DNA of 64,000 nucleotides from Megaustenia siamemsis (GCA_032433765.1 JAVIAB010000051.1:48513986-48577985); one strand, 5' to 3'; counted from the first letter of the stretch, positions 12,067 through 23,642 are shown. Notes: a model not told the origin generated them from the sequence alone. Program-made: numbers and translations.

Positions 12067-12308
12067 AGGAGCCCCGATAGCTCAGTGGCTAGTGAACTGG
12101 ACTACAAAGGACGAGAGGTAGGGTTCGATCCCAACCGACGGCTTCCGGGTTCACCCAGCCTTTAATGGGTACCTGATTTTTTTTCAGGGAAAGTGAAGCG
12201 GTACGGGCGTAAAATCATGTGCCGAAGGTCTGTAAAATATATGGTCACTAACACCATATTCCCTATACGCCACTTGGCATGACGGGGGTACTTTACCATA
12301 TTTTTACT
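12067..12308 (+). mobile_element. SINE family 1 with target-site duplication
   Basis: The tRNA-like head carries TAGCTCAGTGG and GGTTCGATCCC. A perfect 13-bp duplication, TATATGACAAATT, flanks it at 12,054-12,066 and 12,309-12,321. A deletion removes the CCGACCACATTACCCC part of the body. Its upstream duplication starts one base after the previous SINE's downstream duplication ends. Confidence 0.93.
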
Positions 12309-12321
12309 TATATGACAAATT

Positions 12322-12895
12322 TCTTGCAAAGAATTCAAACAAATAAGAACAACTATAGAAAACATAAATAGCTTTCTCTACAACAAGCAACCCATTGAAA
12401 AAAGTGTTAAGTAGATTATTTTTTATGTTCATGATCATTATAGATCAGAATAAATAATGTTCATAGGCAAAAGTCGTAAGAGGTAGACGGCATAATTATG
12501 TCATTGTTTATAGCAATAATGTAAAATAATGAGCGCGCTGATGACTTCCTTTACGAGTCAACCTGCAATACTTAGACAACAGAGATCACGATCACATCGA
12601 ATAGACTTAGACATAGATAGGAAAATAGGTATGGAATGGGTAATAATTATCAGTTTGTTGTTTGTGTGGAAATTATTTCTGATTTTCTTTTTTTTTCCAA
12701 GATGAATATGTTGATAACCGTTTCGTTACTTCTTCGTTTCATTTGACTCCATGCACCAGGAACCTATTACCAGTAGGGACCACTAAAATATCTACAACCG
12801 TACAGTTTCAAAGGCGTTGTTGAAATGGGGTCTTGCTGTTAAAAATCTCCATCTCGTAATTAATATTAAAAATACAACAGCTACGTTCAATTCAT
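12322..12895. other. No feature recognised
   Basis: AT-rich DNA, no supported gene or repeat. Confidence 0.55.
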
Positions 12896-13175
12896 CATCA
12901 TTGAGTGCCATCTCCGCAACGAAGGTTGGCTACCATGGAGCGCCATTTTGCTCTATCTCTTGCTTTGATGGTGCAGGTTGTCATCGGTTGATTTGTCCAT
13001 CTTTTGATGTTACTCGTCCATGTTAATCTTGGTCTGCCTCTGCCTCTTTTACCTTGTATTTTCCCCTCCAGGATCACTTTCAGTAGGCTGTTGTGTCTTT
13101 TAATATGGCCTAAGAATCGCATTTGTCTTGTTCTAATTGTGTTCAGAAGTTCTCTTTTCATTTTTAACGTTCAAT
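12896..13175 (-). pseudogene. LINE 3'-end fragment (family C)
   Basis: The minus-strand frame of 87 residues holds MRFLGHIKRHNSLLKVIL, GKRGRGRPRLTW and MVANLRCGDGTQ, the C-terminus of a non-LTR retrotransposon protein, followed by an ATG-rich tail. It closely matches 33,745-34,087, so both are relatively young, but it lacks a reverse transcriptase and is inert. Confidence 0.82.
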
Positions 13176-13186
13176 TAATAATAATA

Positions 13187-13625
13187 ATCATCATCATCAT
13201 GTACCATACCGGTTGGTGGTGTAGGCGATCATGTCCTTCCACAAACTTCAATCTACCGTGCATCGCATTACTTCTGTTGTTGACTGTTTCCCATGACACC
13301 AAGCTATACCTGTATTTTGTCTCTTCGTCGCCCGCGATCTCGCTTTCTCTGTATGTTGCCAGTTGTAACCAAGTATTCCAACTTGCCTCTTCTCATGATG
13401 TGCCCAAAAACTGTTGATTGTTTCTTTTTGATGTTTTTATGAGCTCCCTTTTTGTGTTGACCTCTTTGAGAATTTCCTTGTTTGTCTTTTTAGTTGTCCA
13501 GGGAACTGTCAACATTCTTCTGAGAAATCCCATCTCTCTGGCCTCTAATTGTCTTTTCATTTGTTTGTGTACTGTCCATGATTCGCTTCCATAGGTCAGA
13601 ATTGGTTCTATATAGCACCGATGAA
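13187..13625 (-). pseudogene. LINE 3'-end fragment (family D), frameshifted
   Basis: The minus strand encodes LTYGSESWTVHKQMKRQLEA, then MGFLRRMLTVPWTTKKTNKE, and further on the GRQR-type basic tail, with frame breaks between. A (ATG)n tail (13,187-13,200 on the plus strand as ATC) ends it. Homologous to 19,430-19,797 and 38,095-38,870. Two LINE ends from different families are thus abutted here. Confidence 0.8.
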
Positions 13626-13639
13626 CTCTCTTTCTCGGT

Positions 13640-13960
13640 TATGGTCTGTACTCAGTGATGGTAGGCAGATGATCTCATCCATAGCGACAATGGCTGCAGT
13701 CTCCGGCTAATGCAGCCACTGCACAAAAATAAATAGAATGGCAAAGTATCTTCTTATATTGTCAAGTATAATTATGTCAAACTACAACTTAATATCTACA
13801 GCTAAAGGCGTTAATAATAATAGCACACATAAATATTCTTGAATTGACATTCCATGAACATAGAATCAAGAATTACCTAATGAGAATAAACACTTGACAA
13901 TTTTGTTTTTCTCCTGTAAGGCTCTTATATAACTACATCCATTACTCTCTCAAATTAACG
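13640..13960. other. No feature recognised
   Basis: A short spacer before the 54-bp minisatellite. Confidence 0.5.
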
Positions 13961-13964
13961 ATAT

Positions 13965-16085
13965 GTAGAAGACTTTTCTTGTCAACATTCATTTTGTCGT
14001 CACAGAGAAGGACGGTCTGTAGCAGACATCTCTTGTTAACATTCAGAGCGTCATCACTGAGAGGGATGGTCTGTAATAGACTTCTCTTGTTAACATTCAG
14101 AGCGTCATCACTGAGAGAGATGGTATGTAGTAGACTTCTCTTGTTAACATTCAGAGCGTCATCACTGAGAGAGATGGTCTGTAGTAGACTTCTCTTGTTA
14201 ACATTCAGAGCGTCATCACTGAGAGAGATGGTCTGTAGTAGACTTCTCTTGTTAACATTCAGAGCGTCATCACTGAGAGAGATGGTCTGTAGTAGACTTC
14301 TCTTGTTAACATTCAGAGCGTCATCACTGAGAGAGATGGTCTGTAGTAGACTTCTCTTGTTAACATTCAGAGTGTCATCATTGAGAGGGACGGTCTGTAG
14401 TAGACTTCTCTTGTTAACATTCAGAGCGTCATCATTGAGAGGGACGGTCTGTAGCAGACTTCTCTTGTTAACATTCAGAGCGTCATCATTGAGAGGGACG
14501 GTCTGTAGCAGACTTCTCTTGTTAACATTCAGAGCGTCATCATTGAGAGGGACGGTCTGTAGCAGACTTCTCTTGTTAACATTCAGAGCGTCATCACTGA
14601 GAGGGACGGTCTGTAGTAGACTTCTCTTGTTAACATGCAGAGTGTCATAAATGAGAGGGACGATCGGTAGCTCAGAGCGTCATCATTGAGAGGGACGGTC
14701 TGTAGCAGACTTCGCTTGTTAACATGCAGAGTGTCATAAATGAGAGGGACGATCGGTAGCTCAGAGCGTCATCATTGAGAGGGACGTTCGGTAGCTCAGA
14801 GCGTCATCATTGAGAGGGACGTTCGGTAGCTCAGAGCGTCATCATTGAGAGGGACGGTCTGTAGCAGACTTCTCTTGTTAACATTCAGAGCGTCATCACT
14901 GAGAGGGACGTTCGGTAGCTCAGTGCGTCATCATTGAGAGGGACGGTCTGTAGCAGACTTCTCTTGTTAACATTCAGAGCGTCATCATTGAGAGGGACGG
15001 TCTGTAGCAGACTTCTCTTGTTAACATTCAGAGCGTCATCACTGAGAGGGACGGTCTGTAGCAGACTTCTCTTGTTAACATTCAGAGTGTCATCACTGAG
15101 AGGGACGGTCTGTAGCAGACTTCTCTTGTTAACATTCAGAGTGTCATCACTGAGAGGGACGGTCTGTAGCAGACTTCTCTTGTTAACATTCAGAGTGTCA
15201 TCACTGAGAGGGACGGTCTGTAGCAGACTTCTCTTGTTAACATTCAGAGTGTCATCACTGAGAGGGACGGTCTGTAGCAGACTTCTCTTGTTAACATTCA
15301 GAGTGTCATCACTGAGAGGGACGGTCTGTAGCAGACTTCTCTTGTTAACATTCAGAGCGTCATCACTGAGAGGGACGGTATGTAGCAGACTTCGCTTGTT
15401 AACATTCAGAGCGCCATCACTGACGGGGACGGTATGTAGCAGACTTCTCTTGTCAACATTCAGAGCGTCATCATTGAGAGGGACGGTCTGTAGCAGACTT
15501 CTCTTGTTAACACATTCAGAGCGTCATCACTGAGAGGGACGGTCTGTAGCAGACTTCTCTTGTTAACACATTCAGAGTGTCATCACTGAGAGGGACGGTC
15601 TGTAGCAGACTTCTCTTGTTAACACATTCAGAGCGTCATCACTGAGAGGGACGGTATGTAGCAGACTTCTCTTGTTAACACATTCAGAGCGTCATCACTG
15701 AGAGGGACGGTATGTAGCAGACTTCTCTTGTTAACATTCAGAGTGTCATCACTGAGAGGGACGGTATGTAGCAGACTTCTCTTGTTAACACATTCAGAGT
15801 GTCATCACTGAGAGGGACGGTATGTAGCAGACTTCTCTTGTTAACACATTCAGAGTGTCATCACTGAGAGGGACGGTATGTAGCAGACTTCTCTTGTTAA
15901 CATTCAGAGTGTCATCACTGAGAGGGACGGTCTGTAGCAGACTTCTCTTGTTAACATTCAGAGCGTCATCACTGAGAGGGACGGTATGTAGCAGACTTCT
16001 CTTGTTAACATTCAGAGCGTCATCAGTGAGATGGTCGGTATACAGGAGACTTCTCTTGTTAATATTCAGGGTGTTGTCATCCAGA
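13965..16085. repeat. 54-bp minisatellite, ~2.1 kb
   Basis: About 39 head-to-tail units of 54 bp (GAGAGGGACGGTCTGTAGCA, GACTTCTCTTGTTAAC, ATTCAGAGCGTCATCACT). Frames are open on both strands because 54 is a multiple of three. The plus strand gives an 18-residue repeat (TVCSRLLLLTFRASSLRG) and the minus strand gives LSDDALNVNKRSLLHTVP. Units containing an extra CA (TTAACACATTCAG) are 56 bp and break every frame. A shortened variant (GTTCGGTAGCTCAGAGCG) is found at 14,660-14,930. I read it as non-coding. Confidence 0.96.
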
Positions 16086-16670
16086 GATATCATTACGACT
16101 AGCAAATCAAAAATTACTGCAGCATAGCTTCTTGTGTTGTGTTTACCTTTCTGGCATAATGAGCGTATGTTTATTTGTTTTCTGGACAATATGGTAATAA
16201 ACAAGTATTTCATGTAAAGCTGTCTTACTTCATTTTACGGTCTTATCTTCATTCACTGAAAATTCACATGAGTACTCAGTTTATCTGATAACTGCGACAT
16301 AAAAACTATTTACAGACACTTGATACTATCCGCAACACGCACTTTACAAGTGAAACGCAGGGGGAGGGTGGATAACGCAGAATGTAAAAGAAATCAGCTA
16401 TGTTGCCACCCCGAATATACGCTTGTCTTTTTTTATTTTTTTTTAATTATTATAGAAATTGTTCTAATTTTTGCAACCATCATCTTCCTCTTCCATTATA
16501 TTTTTCCTTCAATTTAGTGTGTGACTTTCAAGCATTCAAATTCACATACTTTTGTATTTACGTGAAAAAATTTATAAAACATTTGTCGACTTCTATCACC
16601 TGTTGGTAAAAAGCAGGGAACGGGCAAATAAATGTAGATCTGCGGTAAAGCTGTTAGCATAGAGCCAGTG
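16086..16670. other. No feature recognised
   Basis: AT-rich DNA between the minisatellite and the Penelope-like element. Confidence 0.55.
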
Positions 16671-16680
16671 GTGGGGTGTA

Positions 16681-16925
16681 ACGTACACCCCTATAAGGTA
16701 CGGTGATAGCTTTACAATAAAGGAACACAAGAGAATAATGATGTTTCGGCCTACATGCCGCCTTCTTCGGAAAATGAGATCAATGACAACAAACGACGAG
16801 GCACAAATAAATATAACTACATCTTGGATGATAGGGACAGGTAAGTTAAGGAGAAGTGGACAGAGGGGTAAGAGATGAGATGATGAAATGAGAGATAGAT
16901 GTGCTACATGTTGGAGGATAGGTGA
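16681..16925. repeat. Left inverted pseudo-LTR of the Penelope-like element
   Basis: The reverse complement matches 19,097-19,338 with scattered differences, from ACGTACAC(C/T)CCTATAAGGTA inward to a block ending in GGAGGATA. It includes a GCCGAAAC / CCGAAGA-type motif near 16,743-16,775 that resembles a decayed hammerhead-ribozyme core, a feature described for Penelope-like pseudo-LTRs. Confidence 0.85.
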
Positions 16926-17599
16926 AATGTGGAAATATGAAAGTATAATATATTTAGAGAAATTATTATATTTAAAAATGAGACTTAACTTGTAGCCAGA
17001 ATCCGTCCACTCACAGGGACAGATGGCTGTCAAATGTCAGAGGGAGGGCCTACTGGACAATCAGTCATGTGGTTAGACCAGAGATCAAACGAGTAGTGAG
17101 GCACTCAAACGTGACACAGGTAAACAATAGAGATTTATGAGGGTGTGGAAGTAAACAGACTAAACCGACAGAGCCCTAGTACCCTGTGTGTATAAGTGGG
17201 GACGTAATGAGGAACAGATACAGATTAGAGATATTGAGGAGTGTGAAAGCAGACGAACCAGTCAGACATTAATAAAGCAACCGTAGCGATAAGTAGGCGT
17301 GATAGAGGATTATCGAGATATGAAGTACAGATCCGTAAAATTGCCTCAGGAAGGCATGTCTGGTGGTAGGGGTCCTAAACCATAGCAGGGGAGGGAAAAT
17401 GGAGAGGAGAGACGGGTGGCAAAACACGGAGGAAAGGAGGAAGTGAAGAAAGGAAAAGAGGGGAAAGGAGGGAAGAGATAGGGGTTACCACTGAGACAGG
17501 GATACATTGATGCCCCGTGGGGTGAGTCAACCCATTATCTCAAGTGAATCGGCCGCGGCGGTCAGAAGCACATGACACCAGGGCAGTAACTAGGGAATC

Positions 17600-18078
17600 C
17601 GCCTGACCCTGATAGCCCTGAGAGTTGATGTAGATACTACAGGGGTGTCTGCATCTCGAGTGATGTCATAGAGATGTTCACTGCATCTTTCTCCTAAGAC
17701 AGCGTCCTGATTCGCCTATGTAGGTCAACTTACATCACTTATATATGATAACATATATAATGTTACGCTATGTGCAAGTGAATCCCTCTCTGATCTCAAA
17801 AGGACCATTGGGGGAGAGAACCGTATCTGTCTAAAGGACGTGGTTACAAGTTGTACATAGTTTGCGACTACAGCGGATCGTTCTTCGATGGCTGTGGGGG
17901 AAGGCAGGAAGGCAGCTCCTGACAAGCATGTCACGAAGGTTGCGATCACGCCTAATGGGGGAGAGGGGTGGTCTGGAAAGAGAAGACGGGTAGTAGTGTC
18001 GGGGCGGAGAATGGGGAGATAGCGGTGAATGATTCTGATCACCGCGTCGTGGTGATGGTGATTGGTGAGAGTGAACAC
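17600..18078 (-). pseudogene. Penelope-like linker and GIY-YIG endonuclease remnant
   Basis: The segment 17,725-18,078 reads FTLTNHHHHDAVIRIIHRYL then PILRPDTTT, like the conserved linker after the Penelope reverse transcriptase. Just downstream on the minus strand, near 17,650-17,740, LTYIGESGRCLRRKMQ resembles the GIY-YIG nuclease core (usually TYIGETGR..L..R..EH) and is followed by stops. The nuclease would nick target DNA to prime reverse transcription. Confidence 0.72.
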
Positions 18079-18189
18079 TACCCTGTCAGAGGGAGTGAAA
18101 GTAACCTGGTGTGAGGTGCGGAGAACCCGTCGGAGAGCTGGAAAGAGAGCTGATTCAGGATAGAGGTGTCGCGCGGAAGAAGTCGAGCA

Positions 18190-18783
18190 TCAGGTGGGCC
18201 TTATGTAGGAAATCTTCATCGTCCTGGCAGAGGCGACGAAGCCTGAGTAAAACTGAGAATAAGGAAGATAGATCTTGCAGAATGTCGGGTGAGAAGAGTC
18301 GTAGCGGGGGAAACAATGGGAGTCAGTAGGTTTGTAGAAGACAGAGGTAAGTAGCCCAGAGACACCTAGGGAAACTGTGATGTCTAGGAAGGAGACAGAG
18401 GAGGTGGAAATGTGGGAAGTTATATGGATCGAGGGATGGATATGTTCGATGAGTAGGGAGATTTCTTCCTTGGAAAAATCAGTGTGACCGATGCAGTTGG
18501 CTAGCGGAAGAGGGCCCTGGTAGTTGTGGATAATCAGGTGCTCAAGGTAACCCATGAAAAGACAAGCGTAGCTAGAGCCTCTTTTAGTGCAACTCGCCCC
18601 ACCATTAATCTGGGTGTAGAAGTTGCCATCGAACTGGAAAGAGTTGAGGTTGAGAACTAGTTCCGCTAGACGGACGAGGACGTCAGTAGCTATAGAAGGT
18701 TCATTCCTCTTATCAAAGAAAAATTCGAGACCTCTAAGGCCGTCTGTATGGGGAATAAATGTGTACAAGGAGAAGACATCCAT
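18190..18783 (-). pseudogene. Penelope-like RT, central part (broken)
   Basis: A 197-residue frame beginning MDVFSLYTFIPHTDGL matches the Penelope DVSSLYTNIPH motif with its catalytic Asp. It continues through SSYACLFMGYLE and SVSFLDITVSL, then VFYKPTDSH and LPYSQ, all in family order. The expected RYIDD catalytic block between YLE and SVSFLD is missing or mutated, and GTAMGT is degraded to GASCTK. It therefore cannot be an active enzyme. Confidence 0.85.
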
Positions 18784-18881
18784 GACAAAGAGGTGGTAGT
18801 AAAGGTCAGCAGAAAGGGTGATATAGGCAAAGATGTTCAGTGCGTCGTGGGTGTCTTTGACATATGAAGGAAGGTCCGTGG

Positions 18882-19163
18882 CTATAGGCTGAAAGACATC
18901 GTAAAGGAAGTTAGAGATGTGTACTGTGGGACATGAGATGGAAAGACAATAGGTCGTCCGGGTGAGTCGTGTTTGTGTATCTTAGGCAGCATGTAGAAAG
19001 AGGGTCTGCCCAAGACAAGACCTCGGAGGATCATACAGGGCGAGCTAGCAGAAAGTTGTCCTTCCTGAATGTATTTAAGAATCGTCCGCCTATGCACATA
19101 TCCTCCAAAATGTAGCACATCTCTCTCACATTTCATCCTCTCATCTCTTATCCCTCTGTCCAT
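18882..19163 (-). pseudogene. Penelope-like RT, N-terminal part (broken)
   Basis: The frame contains SFYMLPKIHK followed by GRPIV, the hallmark start of the Penelope-like reverse-transcriptase domain. It would copy element RNA into DNA at a nicked chromosomal target. The frame ends before the catalytic region; the next segment (18,190-18,783) continues after a break. The first residues derive from the pseudo-LTR. Confidence 0.8.
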
Positions 19164-19338
19164 TTATCCTTAACTTATCTGTCCCAATCATCCTAGATGT
19201 AGCAATATTTATCTATTCCTCATCGTTTGTTGCCGTTGTTCTCGGTTTCTGAAGAAAGCCACACGTAGACCGAGACGTCAGTATTTTGTTGTATTCCTTT
19301 TTTGTAAAGCTGTCACCATACCTTATAGGAGTGTACGT
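19097..19338. repeat. Right inverted pseudo-LTR of the Penelope-like element
   Basis: Inverted partner of 16,681-16,925. At 19,249-19,281 it reads CTGAAGA, a potential stem AGCC...GGTC-like, then GAGACGTC, again resembling a hammerhead core (CTGATGA...GAAAC) with substitutions. Confidence 0.85.
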
Positions 19339-19369
19339 GCGAACGATTTTTTATCACATTGTGACGCAC

Positions 19370-19415
19370 TCTCTCTCTCTCTCTTTCTCTCTCTCTGTCT
19401 CTCTCTCTCTCCATC
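19370..19415. repeat. (CT)n microsatellite
   Basis: A CT dinucleotide run with a few interruptions. Confidence 0.9.
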
Positions 19416-19429
19416 TTAATCCATTTCAT

Positions 19430-19797
19430 CATCATCATGTGCCATACCGGTTGGCGTAGGTGATCATGTCCCTCCACAATCTTCTATCTACAGTGCATCG
19501 TATCAGTTCTGTTGTTAACTGTTTTCCATGCCATGACACCAAGCTATCCAGTATCTTCTCTCTCTGTCGCCCGCGATCTCTCTTTCCTTTTATTTTGTCA
19601 GTTGTAACCAAGTATTCCAACTTTCCTCTTCTCATGATGTGCCCGAAAAATGTTGATTGCTTCTTTCTGATGTTTTTTAAGAGCTCCCTTTTTGTGTTGG
19701 CCTCATTGAGAACTTCCTCATTGGTCTTTTTAGCTGTCCAGGGAACTTTCAACATTCTTCTGAGAAATCCCATCTCTGTGGCCTCTAATCGTCTTTA
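19430..19797 (-). pseudogene. LINE 3'-end fragment (family D), frame intact
   Basis: A 112-residue minus-strand frame: MGFLRRMLKVPWTAKK, KRELLKNIRKKQSTFFGHIM, KGKRDRGRQREKILDSL and MITYANRYGT. This is the C-terminus of a non-LTR retrotransposon protein. On its 3' side (lower coordinates) sits a (GAT)n tail. No reverse transcriptase is included, so the copy is a dead, strongly 5'-truncated insertion. It is the best-preserved family D end in the window. Confidence 0.85.
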
Positions 19798-19799
19798 AT

Positions 19800-20960
19800 C
19801 CATTTACTGATCTTTATCTTGACTAGCGATGATGATGATTGATTAACTCGATTACTTGTTCACCTTGATTTGACGTGATTGATCAACTTGAACTACCATG
19901 ATCTGTAGTATCTGATAATGATGAAGAGTTACTCCAGAACTATAGCTCTAGAATTCTGATAATGTGGGAGCCTCGCTTCCGTACCGTCGTAGCCAGTGGT
20001 ACTTTGCGTTGTGTTTTAATTCATACTTGGGTAGGACCAGACGGCTTACTTGATACAGCTTATCAACCCATCTACAGGCAATTCAGTTAGTACACAAGTC
20101 TCATTGTAACACAAGAAAGACATTACGTTTCTTTACAACAATCCACTGAACATACAAATCTAAGTAACAACGAGACTGGGCGGCGTGAATGACCGCTCCA
20201 GTAGTCTAAGTAGTGATAAGGATGTTCTAACTCCCTCTTAACTATTCATACATAAACTCATGACTCTCTCGTCACGCATTACAACAAGTATTTCTGTTCT
20301 AATCCTCGGAACATAATATCACAGCAATTAATTGGATGGTCTGCTCACTGTCACTCTTCCCTACAGTGGAAGAATATCCTAATTACTAAACTAGACTATC
20401 TGTGAAAAAGCTTTTCTAAGAGAATTATCCACAGTCTAGTTGTTCTTACACCCTTCTACTAATATGAGCGTTTCGCCCTATTCCTAACTACAGGATCTCA
20501 CTTCTCCTCGTTGCCTACACGCACCCCGCTTACTTTTCTGCTTGCGCAGACCCTTAAATACTTCATATCTCAACCAATAGAATCTCATCACGTCACTTCT
20601 CCCATTCACTCTCTTAATTTTGATCACTCTCTGTGTCTCCAGAACATTCCTTACTATTCACGAGATTAACCCTTTCCTACTTGTTACTCTAATTCTAAAC
20701 ACCTGTCACACACCCCTCACTTAAACTACTCTGTTAATTCAACTCTTCTTTGTTCTCTCTCACGCTTGACTGCCCTCCCTGACTCAACTCATTCTAATCG
20801 TCATGCGAGACTCTTAACTCGTACAATGTCTCGTGAGTCTCACTCTCCGTTCATACACCATAATTATCTCAATTCTTATTACACTGTCACATTACACTAT
20901 TACCTTACACTATTCCCTTACACCATTGCATTACACTGTAACATACGTATATACGTATAT
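19800..20960. other. No gene recognised
   Basis: About 1.2 kb of unique-looking DNA, CA/CT-rich in its second half, ending in a short ACGTATA-type run just before the next LINE. No coherent frame or repeat partner was seen. Confidence 0.5.
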
Positions 20961-20961
20961 A

Positions 20962-22611
20962 TATAACCCAACCACTATAATAAACGACAAGAAAGGTAGA
21001 CCAATCAGCAGCAGGAAAAACATAATAATCAGATGGAGAGAATACTTTAAGGAATTATTAAACCAGGGAAATACAAACGGAAATACAGAGTTTAAATATA
21101 GGCAGTATGATGAACAGGAACCGAATATACTTAAAGCAGAAGTAGAATGGGCATTGAAACAGAATAAAAAGAACAAAGCAGCTGGTATAGATGGAATAAC
21201 AACAGAAATGCTACTAGCTTGTAAGGAAACAGCTATAGATTGGCTTACTATCATATTCAATATGGCTTGGGAAGAAAGAAAAGTCCCAGACGATTGGCAA
21301 AAAGCTATCATTGTCCCATTTTGGAAGAATAAGGGAAGTAAAAGGGAGTGTGAAATGTACAGAGGAATATCCCTATTGAGTCAAGTTGGTAAAATGTTTG
21401 CTAAAATATTAGAGAGGAGAGTAAGATACATAATAGAACCACAATTAAGTAATAATCAATTCGGATTCAGAAAAGGCAAAAGCTGCACTGATGCTATATT
21501 TACATTGAGACAACTATGTGAAAAAACAATAGAATATGACAGAAACCTAAATATAGTGTTTATAGATCAGGAAAAAGCGTTTGACCGTGTGGACAGGAAC
21601 AAACTTTGGCAAACTTTAGAAACATACGGGGTAGCAGGACAACTACTAGAAAATATAATAGCACTATATAAAAACAGTCAAAGTGCCATTAGAACATCGG
21701 AAGGTCTGTCAGAATGGTTTCAGGTTACAACAGGAGTAAGACAAGGATGTGTCCTCTCACCACTCCTCTTCATCATATATATGGACAAAATAAATCAGGA
21801 AACAACCAACAACAAGGACAAATCAAATAATAACATAGAGGTAGAAAACTCCAACATCAATGAGCTACTCTTCGCAGATGACCAATGCCTAATATATGAG
21901 GATGAAAACCTGCTACAACAGCATTTAACATCTCTAGATAAAAGCTGCACAAACTACAGTATGAAAATTAACACAGCAAAAACAGAGGCTATAAGAATAA
22001 GCAAATTGAGACACCCATTAAACATCAAGATCAAAGACAAAGAAATAAAATAAGTAGAGGAATTCAAGTATTTAGGCGCAATGTTCACAGAAGATGGAAA
22101 ACTAGACAGAGAAATTGACATGAGAATACAAAAAGCAAATGCTGTCACATACCAGCTTTCACCATTATTAAGACATCCAAACATTTCTATGCCAGCTAAA
22201 CAACAAATGATAAATAGCATCTTCATACCAACTTTGTGCTATGAAAGTCAAACATGGTCCCTTTCTAAATCCCATTTAAGAAAGATCAATACATGTGAGA
22301 TGCGATGCTTGAGAAAAGTAACAAACAACACAAGAAGAGATAGAATACCAAATGAAACCATAAGAAAAATGGTAGGAACAAAACCCTGCCAAGAATATAT
22401 AGAACAACAACAACTTAAATGGTTCGGCCACCTGGTCAGAATGAATCCTCACCAATCACCATCAAGGGCGTTTTTCTCGAGAATGCATGGGAAAAGACCA
22501 AGAGGAAGACCCAGAAGAAGATGGATAGATGCAGTGACAGAGACATGTAACAACAAAGGAAAATCACTAATTCAGACAATTCGGGCAGCACAAGAACGAC
22601 AAATGATATAA
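20962..22611 (+). pseudogene. LINE reverse transcriptase, one in-frame stop
   Basis: The frame carries the full set of non-LTR reverse-transcriptase motifs: KAAGIDGI, RGISLLSQVGK, NQFGFRKGKSCTDAI, FIDQEKAFDRVDR (first catalytic Asp), GVRQGCVLSP and FADDQ (catalytic Asp pair). A single TAA at 22,051-22,053 separates this from the in-frame C-terminal part, which has FKYLGA, then WFGHLVRMNP and KRPRGRPRRRW. Apart from that stop and the missing 5' part it is remarkably well preserved. It would reverse transcribe its own RNA at a nicked chromosomal site. A short antisense frame is a shadow. Confidence 0.9.
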
Positions 22612-22664
22612 ATCACGACACCTTTTAGGTATCAGTGAAAGAGAAAAGAAGAAGAAGAAGAAGA
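20962..22664 (+). mobile_element. 5'-truncated LINE with reverse transcriptase, (GAA)n tail
   Basis: The element starts abruptly inside the protein (first recognisable residues INDKKGRP) next to a TA-rich microsatellite, and ends in a GAA-type trinucleotide tail at about 22,646-22,664. It lacks the N-terminal endonuclease. Trinucleotide tails are typical of RTE- and related-clade LINEs; I could not fix the clade without a tree. Confidence 0.88.
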
Positions 22665-23642
22665 ATGGTTGCTTTAACTTTTAATGATGTACATTTTAGT
22701 AAATCCTTATTATATTTTACTTTTAACTTTTTGTTTCCCAAGTTATTAAAACATCATTAAATTGTTATGCTAATTTGTCAAAAATAGAAATCGGTTAGCA
22801 ACAGCTGTATACTATTTCTTTAAACTTTCTTATAATCTAATACCTCTGTCTAATGTTTCTATTTGTTAAACTGAAGAGGCTAAGAGAAAGTTGCTTGATT
22901 TTAAAACGTCAAGTCTAAGATTTAAGATTTATTTATGGCGCCGCCCATGTCGTGTAATCATAACGACCTACAAGATGCAGGTCGTAGACGAGATAAGTTA
23001 ATAGTCCTAAGCCCTTGTCCAACGAACTCTCTTTTGCCCCTGGTCACATTTTCTACTGTGTTCTCAATGTCGATTAGCCCTATTGTGAGTCACTGTTCAC
23101 TTCACTGTTTTCCAACTATGTGGTGTATGTTTATTGTTGATATCACTAATATAGTCCGTTCACTTACTTCTTATGTGTCCCATTTGTTATTGTCATAATC
23201 AAGTATCATGAACTAAACAATAGTTATTTTGCCAATTTAAAATTATAGGCGCTAGTTTAATTACAAGTTTAAACGTCCTTATTTAGCATTTTAATACAAC
23301 TAAAGTGATACTTACTTTAAACAGTTCGGTTAAATATATTTGAGTGTTTCTGTAATTTTGAAAGACGTGTGTTTCAGGATCTTTTTTTAAAGATGCATTG
23401 CCTGCAGACAAGAACTCATATTATAAAACTTAATGGGGATGTGATTTAAAGATGTAAATAGTGTTTTGTGGATAAGAAAATAATATTTCAGTTTTATGTT
23501 GAGATGTTCTTATAAAGAAGACTTGCTCATCACGTATGTACGTTTTGTTATAGTTAACTCATTCGAAAAAAGGATTATATTGCATGGTGTAGTTAAATAA
23601 GCATTGCACTCAATTAATTGATCGCTCACTTATTACACTCCT
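22665..23642. other. No feature recognised
   Basis: AT-rich intergenic DNA without supported genes. Confidence 0.55.

Larger units (their letters stand above)
16681..19338 (-). mobile_element. Penelope-like retroelement with inverted pseudo-LTRs
   Basis: About 2.65 kb flanked by ~245-bp inverted repeats (16,681-16,925 and 19,097-19,338). Between them, on the minus strand and in this order, lie a Penelope-type reverse transcriptase, a linker and a degraded GIY-YIG endonuclease. Penelope-like elements are known for this domain order and for terminal pseudo-LTRs that can be direct or inverted. Frameshifts and stops interrupt the body, so it is dead. The target-site duplication was not resolved. 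Confidence 0.85.

Noticed and set aside
13979..15533. Leu/Arg-rich 18-residue repeat proteins
   Set aside because: 54-bp tandem units. Both strands are open and 56-bp units break the frames.
13965..16085. CRISPR-like regular array
   Set aside because: The units are contiguous with no unique spacers, and the genome is eukaryotic.
20931..21311. Antisense 126-residue frame
   Set aside because: Shadow of the reverse-transcriptase frame on the plus strand.
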